IMG/VR virus record: IMGVR_UViG_3300032267_000867 | Span: 1-57,441 of that record | Source of the DNA: a virus | Direction: 5' to 3' (one strand) | Length of the DNA: 57,441 bases | Shown: positions 40,884-49,738 of the stretch, in pieces | Layout of the letters: each line of letters opens with the position of its first letter | Position numbering within the stretch: the first letter of the stretch is position 1 | Program-made: the position numbers and the translations under genes | The notes under the pieces: model-generated | Told to the model about the DNA's origin: nothing | The model's database searches: none | What the model saw: the letters and a program-made list of their open reading frames with translations, nothing else

Positions 40884-41906
40884 TTACTGGTACTGCATCG
40901 ACACGATGGCGATGGCTTCCGGACGCACACCCCAGCCGGAGGTCACGCGCAGTTCGGAAAGCACGTCAATCGCGCCGCCCGCAAGCGGGGTCGGGATTTC
41001 GCGCGGTGCCGCCATGTCGCAATACTGGAGCGTGCAAGCGGCGAGGCCGGGCGAAAGGTCAGCGAAGGCGTTGGTGTTGATCTTGTTCGCCTTGGGCTTT
41101 TCAACTTCAGGCAGAATGATCAACACGGCGTCAGTGCCACCGGCGCCCTTGCCGATCAGCGTGTCGTCGTAGCACCAGAGGATCTCGTCTTCGTTCATCT
41201 CACCGACGGCCTTGACCACACCGGCAGTGGACAGCGTGCCAGCGCCAGCGCGCTGGAATTGCGTCACCTGCACGATGTCCTGATACTCAAAGGCGCCCAG
41301 GATGCGCTGCGGGCCAAGCACCACGATGCGATGGCCAATGCCAAGCTGCATGGTGCGGGTCTTCAGGGCGGACACCTGCGAGAGCAGGAAGAACGCCATC
41401 TGGCCGTTGTCGTAGGTGACGACGGTGTTGTTGCCGTTGGAATCCGCAGGCAGGTTGACGCTAGTGGCGCCGCTGGTGTTCAGCAAGCCTTCGCCCTGGG
41501 CACCGTTGAAGCCATACAGCAGAGCAGAGCGCATAAGCTGGAAGTGGCCCTGGCGCATGCCAAGGCGCTGAGCCTCGACGATGCTTACGCCCCACTGCGA
41601 CATGGCAGCGGTGTCGTGGTGGTCATATTCAGCACGGACCCGCTGGAGGTAGGTCGGGGTGCTGATCTGACGCGCCACAACGCTGACGCTGGGGAGCGAG
41701 TTGTAACCGCTCTGGCCAGCCGCCGTAATGGTGCGAATGTCGAAGGCGTCGATATAGACGTAGAGATCGCCTTCGCCCAGGCGGACCTGGGGGTTGCCAC
41801 CGGCCAGAGCGTCGAACGCGCCCGAAGCCTGATTGTATTGCAACAGCTTCTCCGGCACCATGTAGTGCGGAGAAACCATTACGCGGGACGGGGTGATATT
41901 CGCCAT
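40884..41906 (-). CDS. Major capsid protein (DUF2184-like)
   Basis: 340 residues. SVVARQISTPTYLQRVRAEYDHHD, EAQRLGMRQGHFQLMRSALLYGF and HRIVVLGPQRILGAFEY with the closing REIPTPLAGGAIDVLSELR fit the HK97-fold DUF2184 capsid proteins. It follows the scaffold polyprotein and a virion protein. It builds the icosahedral shell. Confidence 0.9.
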   Translation of the reverse strand: MANITPSRVMVSPHYMVPEKLLQYNQASGAFDALAGGNPQVRLGEGDLYVYIDAFDIRTITAAGQSGYNSLPSVSVVARQISTPTYLQRVRAEYDHHDTAAMSQWGVSIVEAQRLGMRQGHFQLMRSALLYGFNGAQGEGLLNTSGATSVNLPADSNGNNTVVTYDNGQMAFFLLSQVSALKTRTMQLGIGHRIVVLGPQRILGAFEYQDIVQVTQFQRAGAGTLSTAGVVKAVGEMNEDEILWCYDDTLIGKGAGGTDAVLIILPEVEKPKANKINTNAFADLSPGLAACTLQYCDMAAPREIPTPLAGGAIDVLSELRVTSGWGVRPEAIAIVSMQYQ

Positions 41907-41918
41907 TGCAGCGGCTCC

Positions 41919-42824
41919 TTAAATCTGAATGAGCGCGGCGGTGCCGCTGTTGTTCCAGTTGGCGACGTTGTTCACCGGGTCCCAGACAACGGTCTTGCTG
42001 TTGCCCGACTGAACGCGGAGAACCTTGCACGGCAGCGCGCCCTGCAACTCAACAATCGTAATGGTGCCGCCCAGCGTGCCCCAAACCGAAGCATCACCCG
42101 GCAGCAAGAACGTGAAGTTCTGGTTGTTGGTGAAGGTGTTGACCGTCTGCGTCGTGTTGATGGCGGAAACCAAACCGGTGCCGGTGTTGGTTACGCCTGC
42201 GAGAGTGAAGCTGTCGCCCACGCCAGCAACCGGGGTTGCCACGGAGGCCACAACCGCAACCTGACCGCCGTTAGTGGCGGACCAAGTGAGCGAAGTCACA
42301 GCGTAGGTGGCCGAAGCGGAGGCCACGAGGCACTGGGCGTTCAAGTCCCAATACACCGCCTGCGCGATGCTGTTGTTCACAAGGCTCGCGGCAAGCGAAG
42401 GATCGCAAGCCACGGCGATGCGAGCGCCGCTGTTCAGCGGGAAGTAAGGCACCGTCATGCCGCCAGCGGCGGTCGGGACGTTGCTCTGGGGCCAGGACAC
42501 CCAAGCGGTCGCTTGGTTGAACGTGGAGAAGCCAATAAGCTGCTTCGCGGCGCCCGCGCTGAGCGTGGTGGCGCGGCCAACGATGGGGCCAAGTTCAGGA
42601 CCAACCGACGTGCTGTTGCCAGCCAGGGCCGGGACGTTGGCGTAAACGCCCACGCCGCCCCACATCGGATAGCTCTCGTTGGTCGCCAGCAGACCACCGG
42701 CAAGTGCATAGCGCACCGCCGGATCGTCCATGGCAACACCCTGGACGAGGCCGTAGGACTGAGTGCTGAAACCACCAATGTTGGTGGTGGTCAGCATCGG
42801 GTTAAAAGAGACTGAATTTGCCAT
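41919..42824 (-). CDS. Virion protein next to capsid, FCCH-like domain
   Basis: 301 residues. The N-terminal part is Gly/Ala-rich. Residues about 170-260 hold a domain (GVGDSFTLAGVTNTGTGLVS...NNQNFTFLLPG) like those in sheath and baseplate J. Position between scaffold and capsid genes suggests a decoration or cement protein. No exact family is recognised. Confidence 0.75.
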   Translation of the reverse strand: MANSVSFNPMLTTTNIGGFSTQSYGLVQGVAMDDPAVRYALAGGLLATNESYPMWGGVGVYANVPALAGNSTSVGPELGPIVGRATTLSAGAAKQLIGFSTFNQATAWVSWPQSNVPTAAGGMTVPYFPLNSGARIAVACDPSLAASLVNNSIAQAVYWDLNAQCLVASASATYAVTSLTWSATNGGQVAVVASVATPVAGVGDSFTLAGVTNTGTGLVSAINTTQTVNTFTNNQNFTFLLPGDASVWGTLGGTITIVELQGALPCKVLRVQSGNSKTVVWDPVNNVANWNNSGTAALIQI

Positions 42825-42836
42825 GATGCTCTATCC

Positions 42837-43685
42837 TTAGTGCATAGCGTTGCGACGGAAGAACGGCTTTGCGATTGCGCGCGGAGCCGTCCGGAATTCG
42901 CCCATCCATGCGCTAGGCTCACCGACGAATTCAGTGATCACGCGGTCGGCGGCGTCACGCTTCTTGATCGCGCGGAGGCTGCCAGCCGAGACACCAACCG
43001 GGCTGCGAGCAGCGGCAGTGGCGTCGGCGTAGATGGCGGCTTCCGCGATGTCGAGCGCGTTCTCAGGCAGGTCACGCAGCGGAACCGACTTCCAGGCTTC
43101 GCTGTGGCTCTGCATGCCCTTCGCCAGACGGATGCGGTAGGCGGGGGCCGTCTCACCCTGGAGCGGGGCGGGGGCGCGCTCACCGAATGCGCTGTAAACG
43201 CTATCGGCGCGGGCCTGATAGTCGGCCATCGCCGCGTAATCCGCATCGCTCATGCTCTTCGGCATCTGGCCGATGAGAGCGGAGAGGCGGCGGATTTCGG
43301 CAGCGACGTGCGCTTCGTTGGCGGAGCGACGCGCGCTGTCGGCCTTCATGTCGTCATCGGCTTTCTTGAGGGCTTCCGGCATTTCAGCGTCGGCCATCAG
43401 CTTCGGCGGCATAGCGCCACCGGCGCGAACCATCGCAGGCTCTTCGACTTCAAGCTCAACATTGTCGGCCATGTCGTCGTCATCGTCGTCAGCGGCCTTC
43501 GCCATCTGAGCGGCCTTGAGGTCCGCCATGGAATCCAGTCGGCCCTTCATTTCCTGATGAGCCTCGTGCATTTTGTCCATGCGGCTGCACAGGGCGTCAA
43601 TGCCCATCAGCAGCTTGTCGAGGTTGGCGCCGTCAGCGTCCGCACGCTTTTCAGCGCCTTCCATTTCTTTCTCAACTTCAGCCAT
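42837..43685 (-). CDS. Nested scaffold protein, internal start
   Basis: 282 residues in the same frame as the fusion, beginning MAEVEKEMEGAEK. GGAGGT, a full anti-Shine-Dalgarno match, lies 6 bases before this ATG (43692-43697), far better than the ribosome site of the parent gene. It would supply excess scaffold, as lambda Nu3 does within C. This is inferred from the site; nothing in the coding sequence contradicts it. Confidence 0.8.
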   Translation of the reverse strand: MAEVEKEMEGAEKRADADGANLDKLLMGIDALCSRMDKMHEAHQEMKGRLDSMADLKAAQMAKAADDDDDDMADNVELEVEEPAMVRAGGAMPPKLMADAEMPEALKKADDDMKADSARRSANEAHVAAEIRRLSALIGQMPKSMSDADYAAMADYQARADSVYSAFGERAPAPLQGETAPAYRIRLAKGMQSHSEAWKSVPLRDLPENALDIAEAAIYADATAAARSPVGVSAGSLRAIKKRDAADRVITEFVGEPSAWMGEFRTAPRAIAKPFFRRNAMH

Positions 43686-44681
43686 AATATTACCTCCGGA
43701 GGTTGTTTCAATGGTTTCGGGCAGTTCGACTCCGGCGGGAGGACCGCCCTTGTCCCATACACCCTCTTCGCAAATAGCAAGGTGGTCTAATAGACTGGGT
43801 TTGCCTTCTATCAGAAGATTAGACCCGTCCTCAAGCCTTTCCTGCACGTTGCCATCCGTTTGACGGAACACAACGGCAGGTGAGGTCGAGAGTTGCTTCG
43901 ACGCCATTTGCATGGCGGCTTCGTCATCGTAGATTTTGGCAATTCCCCAGACTTCTTCGCCCTGGATATAGGGCAAGAGAATGGTGCCGATGACGCGATT
44001 GATGAATTCTTTGCTGTCCAGCTTGCCCGCTTTTGGATGCTCCCAGATCACGGGAAGCCCGTTGCAGCGGTCAAGAAAATGCTGGTTAAGGTAGTTTTCC
44101 GGCTTACGGTAAACGTATTCGTCAATCTTGCTGCGGTAGGCGGTGCCGGTGCCGGTAATGCGCAGCGCGAATAACCACACGTTTTCGTAGTGCTGCGGGC
44201 TGACAAGATCGCCCTTCATGATTGCCCGCGCCACCCCAAGCTCGTCCATTGACAGCTTTTCCAAAGCGACGCGGGCGCCCGGGTGCAGCGGTGTGCGGGG
44301 AGAATTAACGCTGCACCAAGCGAATGACGTATGCTCGCCGTTCAGCAGCGGATCGAAGCGGCCTTCGACGCGCTGCAAGAACGTCGTGTAATCCACCGGA
44401 TCGCCAATTGGCGGCACGGGGTTAACGTCGGCGGGTTGCTCCTCGCCGGGCGGGAATTGATTGTCACTGATGCGCCGCGCCCAAACGCGGCGGGGGCCGG
44501 GCGGGCAGAAGCCTAGCTCCTCCTCGCACTCGCGCACCGCCGTTTGTTCAGGCGTCTCGTCGCCTTTCTGTTCGCCGCCAGGAAAGCACCATGCACCGGG
44601 CCAATCGCCGCCGGGGCCGCGCTTCAACAGAAGCACCTCGCCTGCGTCGTTCAGAAACATGATGCCAGCGGCTTTGATCAC
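42837..44681 (-). CDS. Nudix hydrolase - prohead protease - scaffold fusion
   Basis: 614 residues from a GTG that overlaps the upstream stop (GTGA). The N-terminus has a perfect Nudix box: G36-x5-E42-x7-RE-x2-EE-x-G (residues 36-58). About 170-330 matches DUF2213 prohead proteases (YVYRKPENYLN, NRVIGTILLPYI, EGKPSLLDHLAIC). The last 280 residues are a charged, helical scaffold with a poly-Asp stretch. The protease and scaffold would shape the procapsid; the Nudix part may hydrolyse a nucleotide or be a folded decoy. Internal initiation is likely (see 42837-43685). Confidence 0.9.
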   Translation of the reverse strand: MIKAAGIMFLNDAGEVLLLKRGPGGDWPGAWCFPGGEQKGDETPEQTAVRECEEELGFCPPGPRRVWARRISDNQFPPGEEQPADVNPVPPIGDPVDYTTFLQRVEGRFDPLLNGEHTSFAWCSVNSPRTPLHPGARVALEKLSMDELGVARAIMKGDLVSPQHYENVWLFALRITGTGTAYRSKIDEYVYRKPENYLNQHFLDRCNGLPVIWEHPKAGKLDSKEFINRVIGTILLPYIQGEEVWGIAKIYDDEAAMQMASKQLSTSPAVVFRQTDGNVQERLEDGSNLLIEGKPSLLDHLAICEEGVWDKGGPPAGVELPETIETTSGGNIMAEVEKEMEGAEKRADADGANLDKLLMGIDALCSRMDKMHEAHQEMKGRLDSMADLKAAQMAKAADDDDDDMADNVELEVEEPAMVRAGGAMPPKLMADAEMPEALKKADDDMKADSARRSANEAHVAAEIRRLSALIGQMPKSMSDADYAAMADYQARADSVYSAFGERAPAPLQGETAPAYRIRLAKGMQSHSEAWKSVPLRDLPENALDIAEAAIYADATAAARSPVGVSAGSLRAIKKRDAADRVITEFVGEPSAWMGEFRTAPRAIAKPFFRRNAMH

Positions 44682-44794
44682 TTGTTGCCTTTGGTCGCGC
44701 TTTTGCCCGCGCCGGAAGGCGCGGAGCCGCCATCATTATGGGCGGTCGAGTTCATGCACGCAATGGTTTTATGGAAATCAAGTTTTTTTATCAC
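44678..44794 (-). CDS. Small gene of 38 residues, unknown function
   Basis: It opens with a GTG that shares a base with the TAG of the gene before it (TAGTG) and closes with a TGA inside the GTG of the next (GTGA). It reads IKKLDFHKTIACMNS... with a Gly/Ser/Lys tail. GGGG lies upstream. The perfect coupling on both sides argues for translation, although nothing similar is recognised. A GC hairpin (44708-44725) lies inside it. Confidence 0.5.
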   Translation of the reverse strand: MIKKLDFHKTIACMNSTAHNDGGSAPSGAGKSATKGNK

Positions 44795-45084
44795 TAGCAG
44801 CCCCAGCGGCGGAGAGATTTGTTGATGCGGCTGTCCGGATCATGCGCGGCTTCGCTGCCGGTGTTTTTCTTTTTCATGCCCTTCATGCGGGCGCAGAAGG
44901 ATTTGTGCCTGCGGTTTTTTGGGTCTTTGGTGGGAGCGCGGAGCGTGCCACCGGTTTCTTTGTGATACGCCTCGCGCCCGGCTTCGGTCAGCCCACCCGC
45001 TTTTGATTTCAGGGGTTTCGCTTCGGCGTCGTGGCGTGCCAGGGTCTGCTGAATTCGGGAAACAGCGTCGGCTATGGTTTTCAC
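44794..45084 (-). CDS. Small basic protein, DUF6321-like
   Basis: 96 residues from a GTG at 45084 (GTGA overlap with the upstream stop, GGAGGAA before it); the longer frame to 45180 lacks support. GGLTEAGREAYHKETGG, LRAPTKDPKNRR, SFCARMKGM and DPDSRINKSLRRW form a pattern I know from DUF6321 proteins, found in phage and bacterial genomes with no known role. Confidence 0.8.
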   Translation of the reverse strand: MKTIADAVSRIQQTLARHDAEAKPLKSKAGGLTEAGREAYHKETGGTLRAPTKDPKNRRHKSFCARMKGMKKKNTGSEAAHDPDSRINKSLRRWGC

Positions 45085-45884
45085 TTGCTTGATTCCTCCA
45101 GCTTCGCCTTGCCCTTTTCGGTCAGCATGTTGTCGGGCAAATAACGGGGGCTGTAGATGTAGCGATACCAGCACCGGCAAAACACCTCTTCGCCGGGCTG
45201 GGTGATGTCATCGGTGTAGCCCGCTGGCCCGCACTTCATCAAGCCAGATTTCATGGCCCAGTTGCCGCGCATGGTGTAGACCTGCCGATCCCGCTCCTTG
45301 TGGTCCTTGCGGTAATTGTAACCTTTTTGACGCCAATGCGAATGCCACTCGCCTGCGATGGCGCCGCCGTCCGTCGCTAGGATTTCGGAGATGGACGCCA
45401 CCAGCTTGTGGCCCTGGTCGATGATCACGCGGCGTTCCTCAAACGGAAGCTGCTTGAGCGATTTCTTGATGTCGCCCTTGGTTTCGTTCTTGTCCACCAC
45501 GTCAGAGCCACCTTGCGGGATGGACGTTGACCAGCCGCTAAAGCGTTGCAAGGTTTTCTGGATCGCCGCCTCGCGGTTGAGGCGGATAAGCTGAGCGCTG
45601 GCCATAATGCGCCTGTCGAGTTCGGTGCGTAGCTTTGGTTTGATCTGGTCCAGGGTAAAACGCGACACGCCCGGGTTGAGTTTAAGAATCGCGCCCTTGT
45701 CAACATAGCGCGCGTAAACGCTGGCCAGGGATGCGCGCAAGGTGCGTTCCATCACCGCCGTTGGTGTCAGGGACCGTTCCGCCGCTTGCTTAATCAGCAC
45801 CAGCCATTGATCGACGCGCAGCGGGTCATAACCGTTGTCGGTGATGTCACGCACGGCGGCAGTGATGGTCTCGTAGAAATTCAC
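45081..45884 (-). CDS. Head morphogenesis protein (Mu F / SPP1 gp7-like)
   Basis: 267 residues. A helical N-terminus leads to KNETKGDIKKSLKQLPFEERR, EWHSHWRQKGYNYRKDHKERDRQVY and the GEEVFCRCWYRYIY ending that is characteristic of the minor head protein family. It follows the portal, as usual, and is thought to go into the procapsid with it. Confidence 0.88.
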   Translation of the reverse strand: MNFYETITAAVRDITDNGYDPLRVDQWLVLIKQAAERSLTPTAVMERTLRASLASVYARYVDKGAILKLNPGVSRFTLDQIKPKLRTELDRRIMASAQLIRLNREAAIQKTLQRFSGWSTSIPQGGSDVVDKNETKGDIKKSLKQLPFEERRVIIDQGHKLVASISEILATDGGAIAGEWHSHWRQKGYNYRKDHKERDRQVYTMRGNWAMKSGLMKCGPAGYTDDITQPGEEVFCRCWYRYIYSPRYLPDNMLTEKGKAKLEESSK

Positions 45885-46096
45885 TGCCCGAGTTCCTCAA
45901 TGCGCTGGCTTAGGTCCGCGATGGTTTCGATAGCCCGCGCGACTTTTGTCTCAATGTCATTAAGCTCAATACCGTAGGACGACGCCATGCGGATGTCTTC
46001 CAAATCCTGCAACGCCAGCAGCACTTTGGCGCGCAGTTCATCCGCCGCCTTTCGGCACGCGGCGACATCTCGCAAATGGCTGATTATCTCATCCAT
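45881..46096 (-). CDS. Small coiled-coil protein between portal and head protein
   Basis: 71 residues, one long helix with heptads (ADELRAKVLLALQDLEDIRM and ETKVARAIETIADLSQRIEEL). It may be an oligomeric factor for head assembly. ATGA overlap with the next gene; it begins at the base after the portal stop. Confidence 0.75.
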   Translation of the reverse strand: MDEIISHLRDVAACRKAADELRAKVLLALQDLEDIRMASSYGIELNDIETKVARAIETIADLSQRIEELGQ

Positions 46097-47509
46097 TCAG
46101 ATGCGCTCGGGCCTTGGTGCGTGCATGGTGGGTTCCTCCGCCTGCTGGGGCGGCTCGTATTGTGCCAGCGCCTCATAATCCAGCACCAACGGCTGCGGGA
46201 ATAGCGTCTTGTTTTCGCCGCTGCTGTCGATTGCCCATTCGATCAACCGCGCCTTGTTGTCGGGGTCCATCATCGGCATCAGCACCTGCATCATCGAAAT
46301 GATGGCTTTCTGCCGCACGTCCTCGGCTTTGGTGTCGGCTTCCGGGTCTTTCAGCAGGCTTGGCCATGTGGCCACAAAGCCGTTTTTCCAGCGGTAGAAA
46401 GCGTCGGTGTAGGAAACGTCCTGATACTCGGGGAAGTCGGCCTGGATGGTGGCGTAGAAATCTGGATTCCAAGCGCGACGCATCACCACCGCATCGAAAA
46501 AATCGTAAGCTGGCTCCAGCCATTCGCGGATGCCGTCGATATAGCGCGCGATGTTTTTGGCGTCCTCGGTGCCCTCGCCAAAGCCCGCCACCATCGTCTC
46601 GTTGTCCAACAGCTTGGCGGGCATGTCGGCAGCGGTGGCGATGTTTTTGAGGATGTTGGTGCGGGCGAAGGTTCCGGCGCCGTCGATGTTTTGCAGGTTG
46701 AGGCTTTCGACGCTTTCGGTCAGGTCGATAGACATGACGTTATTGGTTTGCGCGTCTTTGAGCAGTTGGCGCTTGATGCCCGCCATACGCTGCATGGCGT
46801 TGTCGATGATCGAACCGGGAGCCTTCAGCTTGGCAATGATCAGCCCCGCCTTTCGCGCCACCATGTCGTCCGTCACCATTGTGCTGACGAAGGATTTCAA
46901 CGGGTATAGGGCGCGCTGGAACACGGATCGGCCAACGTAGCCGAATGCGCTGGTGGTGTATTCGATATACACCGGCTGCTCATTCATCAGCACGACGGAA
47001 CGGCTTCGATGGTAGGGTTTGCCTGCAACTGTGATTGCCGCTGACTTCAGGAAGTCTGGCGCATTCGGGTCCTGATTGAGCACAAGAGACCCAGCTGTGT
47101 TCAGAGGGTCAAGGATGTTGAAATAGAGCTTTAGGTCGCCCAGGCGGTCGAGAGGCAATTCAGCTTCGCTGTCCACACCATCTGCGCCGATAATGATGGA
47201 GCCAACGCCGTATATGCGGGCGATGCTGCCGAGTTGGGCGATGTATTTGTCGGCGTGGACGCGCTTCCATTCGGTCTCAAAAGCCTCGCGCACGCGGGTT
47301 TCGGGAGCGTTCTGAATGCTGATTTGCCGCGCCTGCGATTGCGCCATAGCGATGGGCGCATCAACCATTTTCCGGCCCAGCGGGTGATAGCTGTAGATTG
47401 TTTTGCAAAGCTGGTAGCTGACATCGGAACCGGGAATCAGTTCGTCGGCCATCAGCAGGGTTTGCAGCGATCCGCCAAGGTTGGCGCCGGTGACGGTAAT
47501 CGTGGACAT
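46097..47509 (-). CDS. Portal protein (DUF1073-like)
   Basis: 470 residues. The N-terminal SYHPLGRKMVDAPIAMAQ, then the crown helices (DMVARKAGLIIAKLKAPGSIIDNAM), the SVESLNLQNIDG strand and the tail QKAIISMMQVL fit portals of the DUF1073 family. Some members carry an extra Acb1-like anti-CBASS region; this one is of plain portal length and shows no such tail. It forms the dodecameric DNA gate. Confidence 0.9.
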   Translation of the reverse strand: MSTITVTGANLGGSLQTLLMADELIPGSDVSYQLCKTIYSYHPLGRKMVDAPIAMAQSQARQISIQNAPETRVREAFETEWKRVHADKYIAQLGSIARIYGVGSIIIGADGVDSEAELPLDRLGDLKLYFNILDPLNTAGSLVLNQDPNAPDFLKSAAITVAGKPYHRSRSVVLMNEQPVYIEYTTSAFGYVGRSVFQRALYPLKSFVSTMVTDDMVARKAGLIIAKLKAPGSIIDNAMQRMAGIKRQLLKDAQTNNVMSIDLTESVESLNLQNIDGAGTFARTNILKNIATAADMPAKLLDNETMVAGFGEGTEDAKNIARYIDGIREWLEPAYDFFDAVVMRRAWNPDFYATIQADFPEYQDVSYTDAFYRWKNGFVATWPSLLKDPEADTKAEDVRQKAIISMMQVLMPMMDPDNKARLIEWAIDSSGENKTLFPQPLVLDYEALAQYEPPQQAEEPTMHAPRPERI

Positions 47510-47689
47510 TTAATCTACGCCTTTTTCGGACAGCCGCCGGTGAGCGGTGAGGTGGTCTTCAAACGGGCCGGATGGCGGAATGCTGACGGCAACCCGCGCC
47601 ATGGCCAACGCAGCGCGAAGCGCATACGCGGGCACGTCGTAGCCGTGCTTTGCAAGAGCGACGGAGAGCATTTGAACCGCGTCGGCCAT
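47510..47689 (-). CDS. Small protein between terminase and portal, unknown
   Basis: 59 residues from ATG 47689, overlapping the terminase stop by one base (TGATG), ending at the base before the portal. Helical (AVQMLSVALAKHGYDVPAYALRAAL-like region with GYDVPAYALR), then PPSGPFEDHLTAHRRL. No function can be read. Confidence 0.75.
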   Translation of the reverse strand: MADAVQMLSVALAKHGYDVPAYALRAALAMARVAVSIPPSGPFEDHLTAHRRLSEKGVD

Positions 47690-48981
47690 CAGAATCCCTC
47701 TTGGTTGCCTAGTGCGATAGCGATGGAATAGCAGAATGCGTCGAGCAGGTCATCTTCGCCCATGTCTTTGACGCCCAGGGTGAACGTCAAAACCTGTTGC
47801 ATAAGGTGGTTTCTCGTCGCGCCCTTGTATATCATCGTTTTTTCGTAGGCGTGGCGAGAAAATTTCACTTTGCCTTGATGGACGTAGCCGGAAACGGAAA
47901 TGGCGCGTTCCGCCTTGCCCAGGCTGGTCAACTTGCTGTCGATGCTGTGGGTATTCCAGCCGCGTCGGACACCCTGTTGCAGCAGCACCATGCCGGATGC
48001 CTTGTCCTCAATCCAGACGCCCAGGTTGCCGATCTGCGCGCCACATTGGGCTGAGAATTCCTCTAGCCGGGCGAAGATGCTGGGAAGCCAATGCTCCAGC
48101 AGCGCGCCTTCAATTTGGCAGACTTCATAGTCGAGGATGATCAATTCCGGCTTCATGCCGTATGCGCCACGGGCGCAAAAAATGACGGCGGTGCCGTCAT
48201 TGTCTTTGCCGGTTTTGGTGGCGGTATCAACGACGGCGAACACGCCAGCGCACTGCGTTGGGTATTCCACCGGGGCGCCGTCAGCGAGCAGGTTTTCCAG
48301 CTTGAAGAATTGGGTGCCAGACCAATCCACGAATTCCGCAAGGTATTCCTGTTTCCACACCATTGGCGGGCGTTCCGCCTCAAGCCGCACCAACTCCTCT
48401 TGCGGCATGTAGGGGTTGCTGGCCGTGGGGGCGTGGAATTCGACAAAGCCGTGTTCTGGCTCGTTGCAGATGCGCCAGAAGAAATTGTCGGGATCGACGC
48501 CGTTCGCGTTGCTCAGGGCCGTCGCCGTGCCCTTGTAGTCGAGCAGCGTGGGCTGGATGGCGCGGTTCCAAATGTCCATCATGTTCGGCTTGGTGAACGC
48601 AGCCTCGTCGATATAGACATCGTGATATTTCCGAGACCGGCCCGCGCTTTCGTTTTCCAGGGTCCAAAATTCAATCCGCCCCCCGGTGATGCAGCGAATG
48701 ACGCCTTCGGTTTTGTTGTGCGATTTCACCACCGGGCGGAGCATGTCGAGCAGTTCGTCGTAGATTTCGGTTTGGTATTTATACGCCGGGACGAAATATC
48801 CTTGAATGCGGCCCTTCATAATCCGGTCGCCCGCCATGGTCTTGGCCATGCTGGTTTTGCCCCAGCGACGCCCGCAGCGGATCGCGCGAAATCGCGCGGG
48901 CTTGCCGTTGACGTCAAGCATTTTAAACGCGCCAACCTGCCCGGTGTGTAGTTCGGGCAGCTTCACGACAATTTCAGACAT
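47689..48981 (-). CDS. Terminase large subunit
   Basis: 430 residues. ATPase: Walker A CGRRWGKTS (36-44), Walker B VYIDEAAF (122-129). Nuclease: Asp in VVDTATK (D252), WIEDKASG (E325, D326) and GEDDLLDAF (about 409-416). It packages DNA into the procapsid through the portal. The short N-terminus is normal for this group. It overlaps the small subunit by eight bases. Confidence 0.95.
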   Translation of the reverse strand: MSEIVVKLPELHTGQVGAFKMLDVNGKPARFRAIRCGRRWGKTSMAKTMAGDRIMKGRIQGYFVPAYKYQTEIYDELLDMLRPVVKSHNKTEGVIRCITGGRIEFWTLENESAGRSRKYHDVYIDEAAFTKPNMMDIWNRAIQPTLLDYKGTATALSNANGVDPDNFFWRICNEPEHGFVEFHAPTASNPYMPQEELVRLEAERPPMVWKQEYLAEFVDWSGTQFFKLENLLADGAPVEYPTQCAGVFAVVDTATKTGKDNDGTAVIFCARGAYGMKPELIILDYEVCQIEGALLEHWLPSIFARLEEFSAQCGAQIGNLGVWIEDKASGMVLLQQGVRRGWNTHSIDSKLTSLGKAERAISVSGYVHQGKVKFSRHAYEKTMIYKGATRNHLMQQVLTFTLGVKDMGEDDLLDAFCYSIAIALGNQEGF

Positions 48982-49327
48982 CCGGCAGACCGCCGATCAC
49001 CTTGATGGTCAACCCTTTTTCCGCGTCTTCCATGGGCGCAACGTCTCGCCATCCGGCGCGGCACTTGAGCCAGAATATCGTTGCGCTGACGGATGACGGC
49101 CCGTCGCCCATCGCTTTATTCCACAAATTTTGCGTCATGGCGGTGTTAGCTTTGATCGCTCCAACATCCATTTCATCGCGGAAATATTTGCGCATGGTTT
49201 TGGGGTCGATACCCAAAACACGCGCAATGTCGGAATATGTAATGCCATAGCCGATCATGGTTTCCACCATGGCTCGGTCTTTATCAGTTGGTTGATAGGG
49301 TGGCCTTCCTCCGGGGTGTTTGGTCAT
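48974..49327 (-). CDS. Terminase small subunit (putative)
   Basis: 117 residues from the ATG at 49327 (GGAAAA upstream); the frame to 49384 adds shadow sequence. An HTH (TYSDIARVLGIDPKTMRKYF) follows a basic head, then an amphipathic helix (IKANTAMTQNLWNKAMGDG) suited to oligomerisation. It would recognise the packaging site. The direct overlap with the large subunit supports this. Confidence 0.88.
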   Translation of the reverse strand: MTKHPGGRPPYQPTDKDRAMVETMIGYGITYSDIARVLGIDPKTMRKYFRDEMDVGAIKANTAMTQNLWNKAMGDGPSSVSATIFWLKCRAGWRDVAPMEDAEKGLTIKVIGGLPDV

Positions 49328-49403
49328 TTGCAATAATTTTCCAGGGTCCGCGTCAAAAGTAAGCGGCGAATGATACCCGATCAACCCCGGCGAGCAAAAG
49401 CCT

Positions 49404-49526
49404 TTATCGCTTGTCCCACCGCTTGGTATCCGTTTCGCGCCATTGCACCGCCAGGGTTATGCAGGCGCCGATGACGGCGCCCACACATCCGGCGATCAGC
49501 GCGCCCCAAAAAAAATCCAGTGTCAT
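49404..49526 (-). CDS. Small single-pass membrane protein, 40 residues
   Basis: The frame opens at ATG 49526 within ATGA of the gene before. It has one hydrophobic segment (FFWGALIAGCVGAVIGACIT) and a basic, charged tail. It may be a small holin-like or i-spanin-like protein, or an early membrane effector; nothing decides. The 76-bp gap to the small terminase holds nothing recognisable. Confidence 0.72.
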   Translation of the reverse strand: MTLDFFWGALIAGCVGAVIGACITLAVQWRETDTKRWDKR

Positions 49527-49738
49527 TGTTTCGTTTCCTCTTGATGCAAAGTGCCGTGAGCAAATTCGATGATTTCGTCGAGGCCAGACATAACTTCGGT
49601 CATCGCCAAGCGAAGAGCGTCGCGCTCTTCTCGGAGTTGGTCCCTCTCGTTGAGAAGGGCCAGCAGGTGGCCCTTCTCAACCATCACGATAAGCGGGCCT
49701 TGATCCACGATGGCCCGGAATTCCTCGTCGTTCATCAC
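49523..49738 (-). CDS. Small coiled-coil protein, unknown function
   Basis: 71 residues with a clear coiled coil (LLALLNERDQLREERDALRL). ATGA overlap on both sides. Possibly an early effector or subunit of a complex with its neighbours. Confidence 0.75.
   Translation of the reverse strand: MMNDEEFRAIVDQGPLIVMVEKGHLLALLNERDQLREERDALRLAMTEVMSGLDEIIEFAHGTLHQEETKQ

Noticed and set aside
41259-42815. Plus-strand ORF of 518 codons
   Set aside because: It is a shadow of the capsid and capsid-adjacent genes; its composition is not protein-like.
42840-43790. Plus-strand ORF of 316 codons
   Set aside because: It is antisense to the scaffold region with its charged helical repeats.
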